Assembly: GCA_963678705.1 (NCBI GenBank)
Contig: OY783211.1
Coordinates: 19,668,603-19,732,602, forward strand
Origin: Panorpa germanica
Lineage: Eukaryota > Arthropoda > Insecta > Mecoptera > Panorpidae
Direction of reading: 5' to 3'
Length of the DNA: 64,000 nt
This document shows, piece by piece, positions 1-13,766 of the stretch; positions within the stretch are counted from its first letter, which is position 1, and each line of letters opens with the position of its first letter. A program made the position numbers and the translations under genes. The notes below the pieces were generated by a model. The model saw only the letters and a program-made list of their open reading frames with translations. It had not been told where the DNA came from and did not search any database.

Positions 1-1374
1 TTACAATTAAAGGGGAAAGAGAGAGATAGTTTAATTAAAGCAGGTGAGAAGTGCAAATCTTCAAATAATAGGTGATATTATTTCTGATTAAATACTTAGA
101 TGCGGATTAAAACTATAGGGCCTATTTTGTAACAGCTTACCTGAGGTCTGTTAAGTTCTGACGATTCCAAGGGTATATTTTCTAAACTAAGCTATGTAAA
201 TTTACACAAAACTATCAGAAGACCTTAAATAAATAATAATTCTTCTAAAAACTCGCGACAAAAGTACAGTGTAGTGGTTAATATCCGTCTGCAAGAATAA
301 AAAAAATAAAAGAAGAAGACAAAAAAATAAAAATTAAGATACAATAATTTGAACGTATAAAAGTTCATTCCTTCCTCGATTATAATGTCTGCAGGATTCT
401 ATTGTCCTGTCGTCGGCACCTTCAAATCCCTTGATAATAGACGTCCAACACCGACGCCGACCCGACGCTAACGCTGACGCCAACGCCAACAGTTGACGGA
501 CGGTAGCGTGTGCTATTAGTTGCGACTTACAGCTGATTTCTTTCGTTGTACACGTAGTGCATTGTTATATCAAAGTCTCTACGTGAGAGAACTTTTTCCA
601 ACATTTTCCCCAAGTTATATTGTTATTTTCTTCATTTCTCACGAAAGAAATATATAGTCGGAGTGGTGATGAAGAAAAGCGTGTAGAATTTTATTATAAA
701 TAAGTTTACAATTGAAAGTAGTTTTGAAGTCTTACTCAGTAGCGGCGCAAAAAAAGGACGCTTGGGGGCTTTAAATACGTCCAATCCTTAAAGTTGTTAC
801 TTCATTATTAATCTCTTATTTTAATTCAGTAATAGTTTTTATATTGGAAAGCCAACAAAGCTAGATTGTTAAGGAGGCCTTAAATATTTTGTGCTCTCCA
901 AAAATACCGTGTCCGAATAACACTAGTCAAGCACCATTGCTTTATTTGAAGGGTATTTTTCCCATTAAAAAATAATTTTTTATTACCACACGAAATACTG
1001 ATTTTTCCATTTTTTTTAATTATAAAAGTAGCGCCACTAAAACCTGTGTAACTGGTAAATTAGTGGTCTGAATATTATGAAATGGTGGCATATATCGTAT
1101 GAAGGTTGATACTATCTAAAAACCATATGGATTTGATAATAGTGTCTACGTTTTTAAATGAACAGAATATTAATTAATCAAGCGAAGAGAAACAACTTAT
1201 CCGAGTAATTAGCGCGTAAAAAACAAATTGTGGCAAATCCCAAAATTAACCGTTTTGGAAATTTCCCACTAGTAGTTGTAGTACAACTCGTTTCGTAAAT
1301 ATTAAAAATTGCCATCGATTTATTGTGCTTTTTATTTGGACAAGCAAATTAATTTCTATTACTTTGAAGTGCAT
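1..1374. other. non-genic, AT-rich
   Basis: No convincing coding region or RNA gene is seen on either strand. The only structured segment is the short GC-rich hexamer array listed separately. The rest is AT-rich unique-looking sequence with short A and T runs. Confidence 0.6.
451..490. repeat. GACGCC-type hexamer array, site 1
   Basis: A degenerate run of GACGCC/AACGCC-like hexamers stands out by GC content from its surroundings. The reverse complement of the same motif (GGCGTC) recurs near 15.8 kb and 31.8 kb in this window, so this is a dispersed short hexamer repeat. No open frame supports a coding role. Confidence 0.6.
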
Positions 1375-1432
1375 AAGGCACAAGAATGTAGTGCCAAATG
1401 GCAGAAACATTAAAAATAAAATAATAATAATA
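1375..1432 (+). repeat. LINE 3' tail remnant
   Basis: This segment nearly matches 45,513-45,573, the 3' end of the LINE fragment at 44.7 kb. It shares the small hairpin GGCAC...GTGCC followed by AAATGGCA and then an A/T-rich (ATA) tail. Only the last ~60 bases of the element are present, as expected for extreme 5' truncation of a non-LTR retrotransposon copy. Confidence 0.6.
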
Positions 1433-2415
1433 TACTTTACTTAATATTAATTATTATCTTTTATATTTTATTTAATATACAAATTTGTATGTCTTTATTT
1501 TTCGCAAGCCGAAAAGTTATTTTACTTTGACAGATTATAGGTATACGTTCGATAAGAAGGAACACTGTACTTTCATGTTTTATATATTGATATTTAAAAT
1601 GTATAGAGTATACATACTTATACAACTAAAATATTTGCTACTATATTGCTTGCTGTTTTGCCTATTTTAAACAAAACTAACACTAAAAGAGTAGGTGGGA
1701 ATGATACTTTATAATGTGAAATAGGTCAGAGTTATTTTCTAGCTTCTATTAGACAGCCACGTGCATCCTAATGATAACAACACGTGCAAACAATTGACGA
1801 TTCAATATTATTCTTCCACGTGTTTGATGCCACGCAAAACCTGACTTATTGTTGTTAATATCTAATAATAAGCTTCTCTTTAAGGAGGCTGTTCTGAATA
1901 TTTTGCAATTATTTTTTTCTTTTTCTTTTAAAAAGTCAAGTATATACTGTTAAAAGTATACAAGGAATTGCGGTACGTCGTTGTATGTCCGGAAATTTCA
2001 AAATACACCGGGGTACATCGATGTACTGATCTATAAATACTTGTGAAGCCTATAACACTTGTTAATTTTATAATAATTGAAATTTCTGTTTTGTAAAATT
2101 TATAACAGTTCTAGGCTGATTTTAAATCTGCAATTTATTTTTTTGGGGCACTTCCGGTTTTCGAGATATTAGCGTTTCAAGGGTTAAATAATGGAAATAT
2201 TTTAAAATGGTTTTCAGATTTGGAATCAGCGGGAAAAAGTACGTTTAAAAATATATTTAAAAGTTGGAAAAAAAAATATTTTAATTTTTACAATACAAAT
2301 TTTACAAGTGGTTATTAAACCTAATAATTTTAAATTCTATACACTTGTTAATTTTATAAGAATCGTGCCTGTAGTGTACACTGTTCGGGTGCTTTGTCGT
2401 GTTGACTAGCAGCAC
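1433..2415. other. non-genic, AT-rich
   Basis: No gene or repeat recognised. Around 1,755-1,830 there are several CACGTG-like E-box words (for example CCACGTGCAT and CCACGTGTTT) close together, which could be chance. Confidence 0.5.
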
Positions 2416-3115
2416 AATGGGCTTGTGTCCTATGTCTTAATTTCTATAAAACTATACTATATATTGATAAAGTGGGTTACTAGAACCTCAAATGTTCAAT
2501 TATTTTTTAATAACTCATTATATGTTGGGAGATATTAACAATTAAGAAAGTCATTTTGCCTCCTTAATTATTAAAAGGATTCAACGTTGTGCACAATCCA
2601 AGTGCATGTGACATCACAATCCTTGTGTAAGGTTACCAATCTTACAGCTCATAAGTCTCTGCTATATCTATTTATATATTAAAATTACCAACCAATATAC
2701 CAACCTTACAGCTCATAAGTCTCTGCTATGTCTATTTATATATCAAAATATCAAATATTATTTACAGCTATTTCAAGGAACAATAAAATTCCAATATTAT
2801 GTCTGCCTTAGCAGGGTTAAATAAAATAACAACTTATTATTCTTTGATTTGACTTGATTATTTGACTACCAACAGCTACAAAACATTACCACAGCACTGA
2901 CCTACTCAACAAATAACTGACGTTAAAATGCATTTCACGTCATACAAATATGGCCGACCATTTCTAGCGCTAAAACTACAATTCAAACTTTTAATTGCTA
3001 TATCTTCGTCAATATTTAGATATTTAATAAAATAGACACGCCAATACATATTTATTAACATCAATTTCAATCAACAATTAAAAAATCGACCACTAAAAAA
3101 TGAGGACACAAGCCC
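2416..3115 (+). mobile_element. MITE, GGGCTTGTGTCC family, copy A
   Basis: A non-coding element bounded by inverted ends: AATGGGCTTGTGTCC on the left and GAGGACACAAGCCC on the right. The interior matches copies at 8.6, 13.2 and 22.9 kb, including the signature words TATGTCTTAATTTCTATAAA near the left end and CACTAAAAAATGAGGACAC at the right end. Copy A carries an extra internal tandem duplication (about 2,634-2,747) containing CTCATAAGTCTCTGCTAT twice. No transposase is encoded. I see no clear target duplication, so the superfamily is open. Confidence 0.75.
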
Positions 3116-4149
3116 TCTAGGTTGAAGTGTCCGCTGACTCGATGAAATACCGCTCGTTGTATTATGGCTCAATTTTTCAGCAGCCGCCTTAAAGAGTTGA
3201 TCATTCTTCGAATCATTTGGTTTGGAAAGACTTGTTTACATTTTTATAAAACATTTGATCAAAGTTTTCTACGGCACTACATCATATCTAGGTTAATATA
3301 AAATATGTATTTCACAAAGACTTGTTTACTATTTCGAGTGCCACTTCAAACAAACTTTTTGTATTGTAAAGTACGACTATACTCGTATCTTTAGAATGAC
3401 AGTACGTTTGAAGTTTTCAACTATATCAGTTATAAGAAGGGACGATTCTACGAAATACATCTTACCTGGATATAAGAAATAACATTTTATAAGAACTACA
3501 TTTTCTCAACTCATGTACGAGTATCTATCGAGTCGAGATAGACGCAACGCTTGCAGCGGGGTCGCATATGGTTCTCTACAGATAAAAATTGAATCTACAT
3601 TAATCATAGTGACAGATGAAATATAAATCAAAGTTTGTACGTATAGATATACTTACTCATACTGTTATCAATTTCTCGTTACGTTAGTTCGATTTCACCG
3701 GTGGCAGCTGGTTCACCTTTAGCAAAAAAAAGGACATATTGTTATCTCCTTTTAACTATAAAAAAATCGTATAAGTTTTTGCTCTTCTTTCTTAATCTTG
3801 AAAATATATATTGGTGTATGTATGTATGCATATATATCAGGAGTTTCTACAAGGATAAAATACACTAGTATTTCGAGAGAAATATGTTAAATTATTATTT
3901 TAACGGAACACCTGTAGTGAATAAATTAATTAAAAATATTATTAATTGCCAATTAGTATATTCAACAGATAAGAAGTACTCAGTCTAAAAATATCTACAT
4001 TGTACTTATAGTAAGCAGTGAAAACTATCTTCAATGCGCAAGAGGCAAGGTCAATATAGTAATAGCAATGCAAAACTGATTTACGTACAAAAAGGATTAT
4101 GACGTCACTATTGCGATGCGCGAAGAAAAAAAATATTTATTATCATAAT
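3116..4149. other. non-genic, AT-rich
   Basis: No gene, RNA gene or clear repeat is seen. Small open frames here have no recognisable domain and no codon signal. Confidence 0.5.
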
Positions 4150-4323
4150 CAGAGATGTGCACAAATGCTTTTCAAAAGTATTTAAATACAAAATGCAAAT
4201 ACCTCTTAATTTTCCATTTCAAATACAAAATAGAAAATAAATTTCATGTTAGTATTTATATACTTATTTTAAAAATACTTTTGAGAAAATAGAATACTTT
4301 GTTGTTACTAATATAAATGTTAT
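4150..4323 (+). mobile_element. hAT-like element, truncated copy
   Basis: Starts with CAGAGATGTGCACAAATGC and follows the left ~175 bases of the fuller element at 46,210-46,922 with high similarity. It then loses similarity, and the matching right end (GCACATCCTTG) is not found nearby. It is therefore a left-end fragment of the same non-autonomous family. Confidence 0.65.
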
Positions 4324-6006
4324 ACTTTCTTTATTAACTACGTGAATTTACAACACATCACCCTAATGATAAAAATGTTATTTATGTCACGGATTTTAAT
4401 ACTACAATTTGTTCAAACCATTTATTTTTCCATTTTTCGTCGATAAGGTTTCATTATCATTCCACCAAACGAACCCGTGCTTGTCACACCTTGATACACT
4501 TTGTGGAGCGCCCTTTTTGCTATTCTTATTTATAATGTTGCAGGCGTGTGTTTATTATAATTTTATATTACTACTAGCGTACCCGTCCCAAAGCGATATC
4601 TGTTTTATACGTTTTATTTAAATTCAATAAAATAATTCGCAGTTTTAATTCTTATTTTATAAAAAATATTTGATTCGAATATAATGATGAACGGATGTAT
4701 AAGTCCAAGATCTCAGAGCCGCCAGACATCACTTATTTTCTGATGAACAAAATGTGTAAGATTGAGTAGTGTTAGTATTTACAATGATCGTATGCCTACC
4801 TGCTAACTTGACCAGGCGGCCATTTTTCAGGTATCAGGTAATTGAGATTTATGTCTCACTCACTCTCATACGCACGGATAATGCTCTCTTGCTCCTACTC
4901 ATAGCGGAATTAAAATTTGGTCTAGGGGAGGTCTGGCCCCTTGAAGTGGTCTGTCCTCTTGTAATACGTTTTAAAACAGTTGTCTTGTAATACTTTGTAT
5001 TACCTTGCAGACGCTTTAAAGCTGACAAAAAAATTACTTAAGCTCACTTATGGTCTGATGATCCATTTTTATATATGTTAGCGAGACAACTGTTTTATAA
5101 CTTTTTTTCATTTAGAGTATTATTTTAATGTATTAAAATTTAATCTGAAATTTGGTTTTATTAATTTTTTTAATAATTCTATCTTGTAACACATTTTTAC
5201 CTTTGAAATCTGTACACCTATACATCAAGCTATACATAAAGCTTTTACATTTTTTATGTAATCCTCATCCTCTATTATATATAACAGAAATTCGATTCTA
5301 ATGAATAAATGATTTCAGATTTATATAAAACATATTAAATGAATTTATGCAACGAAGTTTCACCAGGGGGCGTAATATGAATTTTATTATGTTATTTAAA
5401 TCGGCCTTCTTGAGATATGCGTTCTCGGAATTTCTTCACATTTGAGACTTTCTCTCAACGGTATTTACCTTTTGGGATCTTGGGATTTCAGCGGTATTCC
5501 TTTCTAAAAACAAGCTTAAAAATACACCGCCTTAAAAAATAAATACAATTTTTATTTTCTTAGACGTGTTCTGTTCTTAGCTAAATTCATGTTTTTTTTA
5601 TGAATCTTTAGAATATAAAAAGGTATTCTAGCAAAGTAGTTTTTTACTCTCTGTTTTTATATTTGCTAGACTGTATACATTGTTTGTATAAAAATAGTTT
5701 GTCTAATATTCAGAGTCGGATTGATGCCATGGACTAAAGGGACTTCGAGGAAACAGAATCTAATGATATTTGTAAAGAATGTATTTGCAGTTAATGGATC
5801 TCTATTGTTTTAATAAATACTAAAAGTAAATAATGGGCGTTGAAAATGGTTCGAATCTCCACTATGTTTTACATGTACGAAAATTTAAAACAGATGGTAC
5901 TCGTGTATTATCTTTCAATTAATTATTTGCAATTAGTTATGTGTGATATTTAAATGTAAGAATTAAAATATAATACAACAGTTATTATTTATAGGAACTT
6001 ATTAAC
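4324..6006. other. non-genic, contains one dispersed repeat
   Basis: No gene recognised. Apart from the short dispersed repeat at 4,574-4,660 the stretch is AT-rich and unstructured. A slightly GC-richer patch (about 4,690-4,990) has an open frame without any recognisable domain, which I do not call. Confidence 0.5.
4574..4660 (+). repeat. dispersed short repeat (pairs with 18,716-18,815)
   Basis: This segment (CCGTCCCAAAGCGATATCTG... AATTCAATAAA...) aligns by eye with 18,716-18,815 (CCGTCACAAAGCAATGTCTG... AATTCAATAAA...). The two diverge outside this core. Family and ends are unknown; it could be the 3' end of a retroposon because an AATAAA-like word lies inside. Confidence 0.45.
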
Positions 6007-8062
6007 AAATTGTTTATATAGATGTCACTAGTACAACCATTGCAAAGAATTTGTTTCTAATTATTAATACAAGAGGGCAATTCGTTGCCACACAAGTAGT
6101 TTAAAAAAAATGGCCGCCGCGGGAATATAACTGTAATATTTCTAATAATGTTTTTGCTTAATAATGTTATTACGCTTATAATATATAGTGTGAACATCAA
6201 TAAATTTATTAATAAAGGTGTTCTTTTAAAAGTAAAAGGTTCTTTTAAAGTAACTGTATTGTATCTACAATATATATAATACGTCCTTTTTGGTGCGTAA
6301 CTCTTTGAATTTCAAGTGTCAAAACTCATAAAATGAAATAGTATTATAGTTGCAGTAAATATTTAAATACCTCAGTGATATTGACTTTACATAATGTTAT
6401 AAAACAAATACCATGTCTAGCTTATTTATATTTAAAACAAGTCTGAGCATCAAAAACTGCTCTCATTACAGTTTCTAAATACAAAGTGTTTCTTTTGTTC
6501 AGTGTTTACAATTAATAGTGTTCTAAAACCCTTTTTATTTAAATATATTGTCTTGTGGCTTAGCCTTTTCAATATAAACAAAACTGGCCTTGACATTCTA
6601 TTGAAAAAACACAGTGTAAAGTTTTAGTGTTGTGTGCTTCGCACGGGCCAGAGTTGTATGTCAAAACAGGTGAGAATGTAGTATAATTTACATTTACTTT
6701 CCTTATTGCAAGCAAATAATATTATGTTTGTCATGACTTTATTGAAAACGCTCAATGCTTAATAGAGAAATCTTTTAAACTCATCTAAAATATGACGTAT
6801 ATATTAAATCTTATTCTGAAATGTTCCTATGCTTAACTGTCAGTAACAATTGTTAGTTAAATGACCTATAACATTGCCAACAGATTTGTCTCCCTTTTTG
6901 TTTGGGATGCATTTTCAATTATCATTTTAGACTGTATTTGTACTCGTATATAGATAGAATCTGTAGGTCCGGCTTTTTAAAATTTAAAGATAGTAATTAG
7001 ACTCCAAAGTATAACCAGTGCAGCACTACAGGTCGACAAATTATTCATATAGATGTCACTAGTATGATCTAATTATTAACACAAGAGGGCACTTCGTTAC
7101 CACACAAGTATTTTAAAAAATATGGCCGCCGCGACAATATGACTGTAATATTTCTAATAATGTTTTTGATTATATTAATATTATTACGCTTAATACATAG
7201 TGTGAACATCAATAAGTTTATCAATAAAGGTGCTGCTTTTCTTTTAAAGAAATTGTATTGTGTGTACATTACATATTTTTTTAAATATTTTAATATGTCG
7301 TTTCGGTGCTAAGCTCTTTAAATTTCAAGTGTCAAAACTGATAAAATAAAATAGTATTATAGTTGCATTAAATATTTAAATACCTCAGTGACATTGACTT
7401 TTCATACTGTTATAAAATAAACGCCATGTCCAGCTTATTTATATTTAAAACAAGTCTCAGCATGAACAACTGCTTTCATTACTGCTTGTAAATACAAAAA
7501 GTTTCTTTTGTTCAGTGTGTACGAATAATAGTATCTCTAAAACACTTTTTATTTAAATACATTGACTTGTGGCTTAGCATTTGTAATGTAAACAGAAGTG
7601 GCCTTGACATTCTATTGAAAAAACACAGTGTACAGTTTTAGTGAGTGTTGTGTGATTCATACGGGACAGAGTTGTATGCCAATGCAGGTGAGAAAGAAGT
7701 TTAAAATGTATTTTCATTCCTTATTGTCAACATATAATATTATGTTTGTCACACGTCCTTATTGAAAAGGTTCAATTCTTAATAGAGAAATCTTTTAACA
7801 TAACCTAAATTATGACGTATATATTAAATCTTATTCTGAAATGTTTTAATGTTCTCAACTGTCAGCTACGATTGTTTGTTAAATTACTAAACATAACCTA
7901 TACTTTTAAAGCAATGATGAATACAATTACCAGCAGATTTTTCATTCTCTCTTTTTGGTTGTGTTGGATGCATTTTGAATAATCATTTTTGACTGTACAA
8001 GCATTCGTAGTTAGGATAGACTCTGTAGCTCGGGTCTTTTAAATTTAAGGCACTTATCAGAC
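6007..8062. repeat. ~1.03-kb direct tandem duplication (two units)
   Basis: Unit 1 (about 6,007-7,036) and unit 2 (about 7,037-8,062) are diverged copies of the same sequence. Landmarks occur in the same order ~1,030 bases apart: ATAGATGTCACTAGTA, ATGGCCGCCGCG, GTGTGAACATCAATAA, TATTTAAATACCTCAGTGA, TTGACATTCTATTGAAAAAA, and a perfect donor-like CAGGTGAGA (exon-like side ends at 6,669 and 7,687). Neither unit has a long open frame. The only ATG in the GCCGCC patch opens a six-codon frame in both (MAAAGI and MAAATI), so any role is more likely promoter, 5' UTR or non-coding RNA than protein. Confidence 0.8.
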
Positions 8063-8588
8063 TCATCGGCAGCAGTAGCTGTTGACAGCAGTGATTGGCA
8101 AAATGCATAACAATATTTTTACGTTCGTTGGGCTAATACCTTATATTCATTGCTAGGTGTAACACTATGTGAAAGATTGTGATGAGTTCTGGTTTATAAA
8201 TGCATCTCTGGATTTGTCAATGAAGCAATCTTTATATTATTTCGTTTTTTATCACCTTCCATCAGGAAATCTTACTAAATGTTTAAAAAAGACTAAAATT
8301 ATTTTGAAATCGCATTGAAATCTAGAGACGTGGGGGAGTGATAGCAACCTCTAGTGTTACTGGAATTCTGTCACTTCTCTTTTGACTGTTGTAACAAATA
8401 AAATAACCCGCTGACAGTTTTCACAACAATAATGGATGTAGTCTTGTTCTCTATGTACAAACATTTTATGAAATGTGAATTGAAGTGCATAAATTGTGAA
8501 TGTGAAGCTGCATAAATTGATGATGCATATTGTCTGTTTAAGTACATTGAGTCAGGACCGCATTTAGATCTTTGTATCTAATAATTAT
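8063..8588. other. non-genic spacer
   Basis: Unique-looking AT-rich sequence between the tandem duplication and MITE copy B; no gene or motif recognised. Confidence 0.5.
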
Positions 8589-9217
8589 AATGGGCTTGTG
8601 TCCTCATTTTTTAGTGATCGATTTTTCAAATGATGTTTGAACTTGATGTTAATAAATGTGTATTGGTGTGTCTATTTTATTAAATATCTAAATGTTGACG
8701 GAGATATAGCAATTAAAAGTTTGAATTGTAATTTTAGCGCTAGAAATGGTCGGCCATATTTATATGACGTGAAATGCATTTTAACGTCAGTTATTTGTTG
8801 AGTAGGTCAGTGCTGTGGTAATGTTCTGTAGCTGTTGGTAGTCAAATAATCAAGTCAAGTCAAAGAATAATAAGTTTTTATTTTATTTAACCCTGCTAAG
8901 GCAGACATAATATTGGAATTTTATTGTTCCTTGCAATAGCTGTAAATAATATTTGATATTTTGATATATAAATACATATAGCAGAGATATATGAGTTCTA
9001 ACGTTGGCAGCGGTTGTGGTGTCACATGCATTTGGAATGTGTACAACGTTAAATCCCTTTAATAATTAAAGAGACAAAATGACTTTTTTAATTGTTAATA
9101 TCTCTTTACATATAAGGAGTTATTAAAAAATAATTGAACATTTGAGGTTCTAGTAACCAACTTTATCAATATATAGTAAACTTTTACAGAAATTAAGACA
9201 TAGGACACAAGCCCATT
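8589..9217 (-). mobile_element. MITE, GGGCTTGTGTCC family, copy B
   Basis: Same family as 2,416-3,115 but inserted in the opposite orientation, so the interior reads as the reverse complement of copy A. Its ends are AATGGGCTTGTGTCCTCA and TAGGACACAAGCCCATT. It keeps the family landmark GCTAAGGCAGACATAATATT. No coding capacity. Confidence 0.8.
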
Positions 9218-10695
<1,478 letters not shown>

Positions 10696-10700
10696 ATATA

Positions 10701-11388
10701 TCCTATATTATAATGTTCCAAGTGAAAGTTTATATGTTTATATACGAAAACGGCTTCTTGCATCTTTATGAAAATTTCCTATTTCGTAGAGAAAATAATT
10801 CTAAGACTTTTGGCGTTCTCGGATTTTCCCCTGAATTTTCTGGAAACCCGTAATTTTGAAAAAAGAGGGGAAAAAAATAATCACTTTTTCGTGTATAACT
10901 TTTAGTTCGTGAAAGATAGAAAGTGTTCAATGCTGACATTTTTCAAAAATTAGAAATTAAAAAAAAGGGGTTGAAAAAATTCGGGGACACGGTAAGGAAC
11001 TTTTGAGAAAGTTTATATTCTGGATTGTATAATAATATATAATTAAGTATATTAATATTAAAAGTAAATTCAAAATTTGAAAATTTTATTAGGGGGCACG
11101 TTTTTGCCGAGAGTTGAAATTTGTGTATAAGGAGACTTGGTAACTTATTTACGAATCGAAATTAAAATCCCAAATTTTGAAAAAAGGTTGGCCAAACAAC
11201 GCATAAATTGAAAATATTTTATATTTTGATAAAAAAAACTATATTTTATATGGAAAATTTATATAGAACTAGTTAAATATTTCAATTTAAAAATAGAATT
11301 AAAATTTTAAATGAAATTTCGAATTATTTTATAGAATTCAAATCATACACACTAAAAAGACGTCGTTTGCGACGAGGGTAAACTCTAG
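10701..11388 (+). mobile_element. non-autonomous Helitron-like element H1
   Basis: Begins TCCTATATTATAATG after an A and ends GGGTAAACTCTAG before a T, which is the TC...CTRR layout and A/T insertion site expected of Helitrons. Ten bases before the terminal CTAG lies a short hairpin (CGTCG-TTTG-CGACG, 11,361-11,374), the third Helitron hallmark. Related copies are at 39,542-40,277 and 48,083-48,595, with a 5' fragment at 40,780. There are no terminal inverted repeats and no target duplication is evident. No Rep/helicase ORF is present, so it would depend on an autonomous relative. Confidence 0.7.
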
Positions 11389-13191
11389 TATATGTATAGT
11401 TTTACACAAATAACTTTGTTTTGTGCAACAGCTTTGCCTGTCTTATGAAAGTTAATATAATTTGTAATGCCTTTACGCTTGAGTTGCTGTACTTATTAAA
11501 ACATTGTTTACAATCTTATTTCATATTTTCTCCTACGCAGCATTATAAAAGTTTTCTGTACATTTCTTCGTATGAGGCTTGTAATGCAGTTTCCTTGGTT
11601 TTCAAAGAATCAAAGACAGCAGCTTCTCTCTGTCTTCGTCTCCTATTCTTACGATCTGTCAGATTCAGTTGCATTGAAGAGCACTTAGCCGTAAATGAAT
11701 TTCTTCCTAGTTTACATTTTAACTACTTATGAAACTTGTACTTTATTAATACTATTTTATGTTTAAAGAACTAAAGTTTCGTGGTAAATATTGAATTAGT
11801 AAATTTTATGATGCCTTTGTTGTCTTTTGTTACTGATGATAATCTTAATTAAAGTAGAGTTAATTACACTGGAATTCTTGTTTTGAATGTAATACACATT
11901 CATATAAGTATTGTTTTAACTTCTTTGAGATGTTTTACTTCAATTCTTCCTTATTTTCTCAGAAAATTCTTAATCTCATCACCTTTTAGAGAGAATTATC
12001 TGTATAATTTTTGGCCAGTGTTATTCCTTGGCATTTGTGAAGTTAGCATCTCTAGTTAATACAATACATACATATACTTGAAGCACACACTTAAAACAGA
12101 AATGGTTCTATGTGTTTTTGTTCAGATCAGAAACAGATTTTCCGCCTTCATAATTTCTTTTTCTGTTTTCATCTCTGCTTTAGAGTAATGTAAAAACAAT
12201 AAATGTTCTTTCGCAGTGAACACAAAAAGCAACATAGATCATATTCCACTGTTAAGCAAATTGATTGCATAATGTTGTAATCTAATCATTAATAAAACAA
12301 TAATAATGTATTCATAACATCTACAAATGCAAATCAGAGCAGTGAATAATTGTTTATTATTTGTAGCCATTTCTGCATAATAGCATACTGGGACTGGACT
12401 ACACCAGTAACCCGAAATTCTAATATTTAATATGTTGCTTTAATTGAAGTAACTTATTTTGTATTTTATGTAAAGAAAGGGTCGGTGAAATTAGATACAG
12501 TTTTGGGATTTCATTGTTGAAACCGTACGACCTAGAACAAGGCTATCCGTAGATTTTCATAGTAGGGCCAGTGAAATAGACAGAATCATCTACGTATAAA
12601 ACTTCTCTGTTGAGGAATCTTCTTAGCAATTCATATTAATATTATAGACTAAGATCCCAGAGCCCACTGACCTATGTTGTTTTAGACTATTTATGTATAT
12701 TACACTATTTATTCTGAAAATATCAGCTTTACTGAAACAATGAAATGAAAACATGTCTGGGAGGTCCAGGATTTTGGACTGATATTCTAATGCCCCAATC
12801 TTGTACATCACTGAATTCCATTATAAATGCTGGGGGCGCTAGTAACATAAACCAAAGAAATCAAACACACCAACATCCCAATCTGCCACCCAGCCTATTC
12901 CTCCGTCTACCTACCCAACCTACCTTGAATACCCTTAATGTTATGCCTGAGAAATGGACAATGGTAAACGGTACGAGTAGGCAAACAGTGGTTGAATTTA
13001 TGTACGGATATTTGATATTTGTGGGTTGCCGACTGACTATAGAATAGAGAGAAACTTGAATCAATTTATTCAGTTTGCTAGTTTATGGAATGTCGAAAAA
13101 TATTATATATGCGATCGAATATATTATGTTTTAAACATTGTTTCGGCGCTTTTGCTTTATGGTGTAAATGTCATTTATTCGTATCGCTGTC
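11389..13191. other. non-genic
   Basis: No gene that I can support. Open frames at 11,421-11,732 and 12,745-13,047 (plus) have no recognised domain. The second is richer in C and Pro/Asn/Thr and could be a decayed element or chance. No RNA gene seen. Confidence 0.45.
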
Positions 13192-13766
13192 AATGGGCTT
13201 GTGTCCTATGTCTTAATTTCTATAAAAGTGTACTATATATGGATAAAGTGGGTTACTAGAACCCACAAATTATTTTTTAATAACTCCTTATATGTTAAGA
13301 GATATTAACAATTAAAAAAGTCATTTTGTCTCTTTAATTATTAAAGGGATTCAACGTTGTACACATTCCAAGTGCATGTGACATCACAATCCTTGTCTAA
13401 GGTTACCAACCTTACATATCATACATCTCTGCTATATGTATTTATATATCAAAATATCAAATATTATTTACAGCTATTTCAAGGAACAATCAATATTATG
13501 TCTAATTTCAATATTATGTCTGCCTTAGCAGGGTTAAATAAAATAAAAACTTATTATTCTTTGACTTGACTTGATTATTTGACTACCAACAGCTACAAAA
13601 CATTACCACAGTACTGACCTACTCAACAAATAACTGACGTTAAAATGCATTTCACGTCATACAAATATGGCCGACGATTTCTAGCGCTAAAACTACAATT
13701 CAAATTTTTAATTGCCCACTCCTTAATTGCAAATCGACCACTAAAAAATGAGGACACAAACCCATT
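13192..13766 (+). mobile_element. MITE, GGGCTTGTGTCC family, copy C
   Basis: Same orientation as copy A and the shortest full-length copy. Ends are AATGGGCTTGTGTCCTATG and AATGAGGACACAAACCCATT. The interior carries the family landmarks (TTAACATATAAGGAG in complement, CTGCCTTAGCAGGGTTAAAT, TGCATTTCACGTCATACAAA). Small open frames inside it are by-products of the repeat. Confidence 0.8.

Noticed and set aside
5850-5870. GGTTCGAATCTCC, a tRNA B-box-like word (also GTTCGAATC near 59,013)
   Set aside because: No A box or cloverleaf can be built around either site, so neither a tRNA gene nor a SINE head is supported.
12745-13047. 100-codon plus-strand frame rich in Pro, Asn and Thr
   Set aside because: No domain and an equally long frame on the other strand; the composition reflects a C-rich patch.
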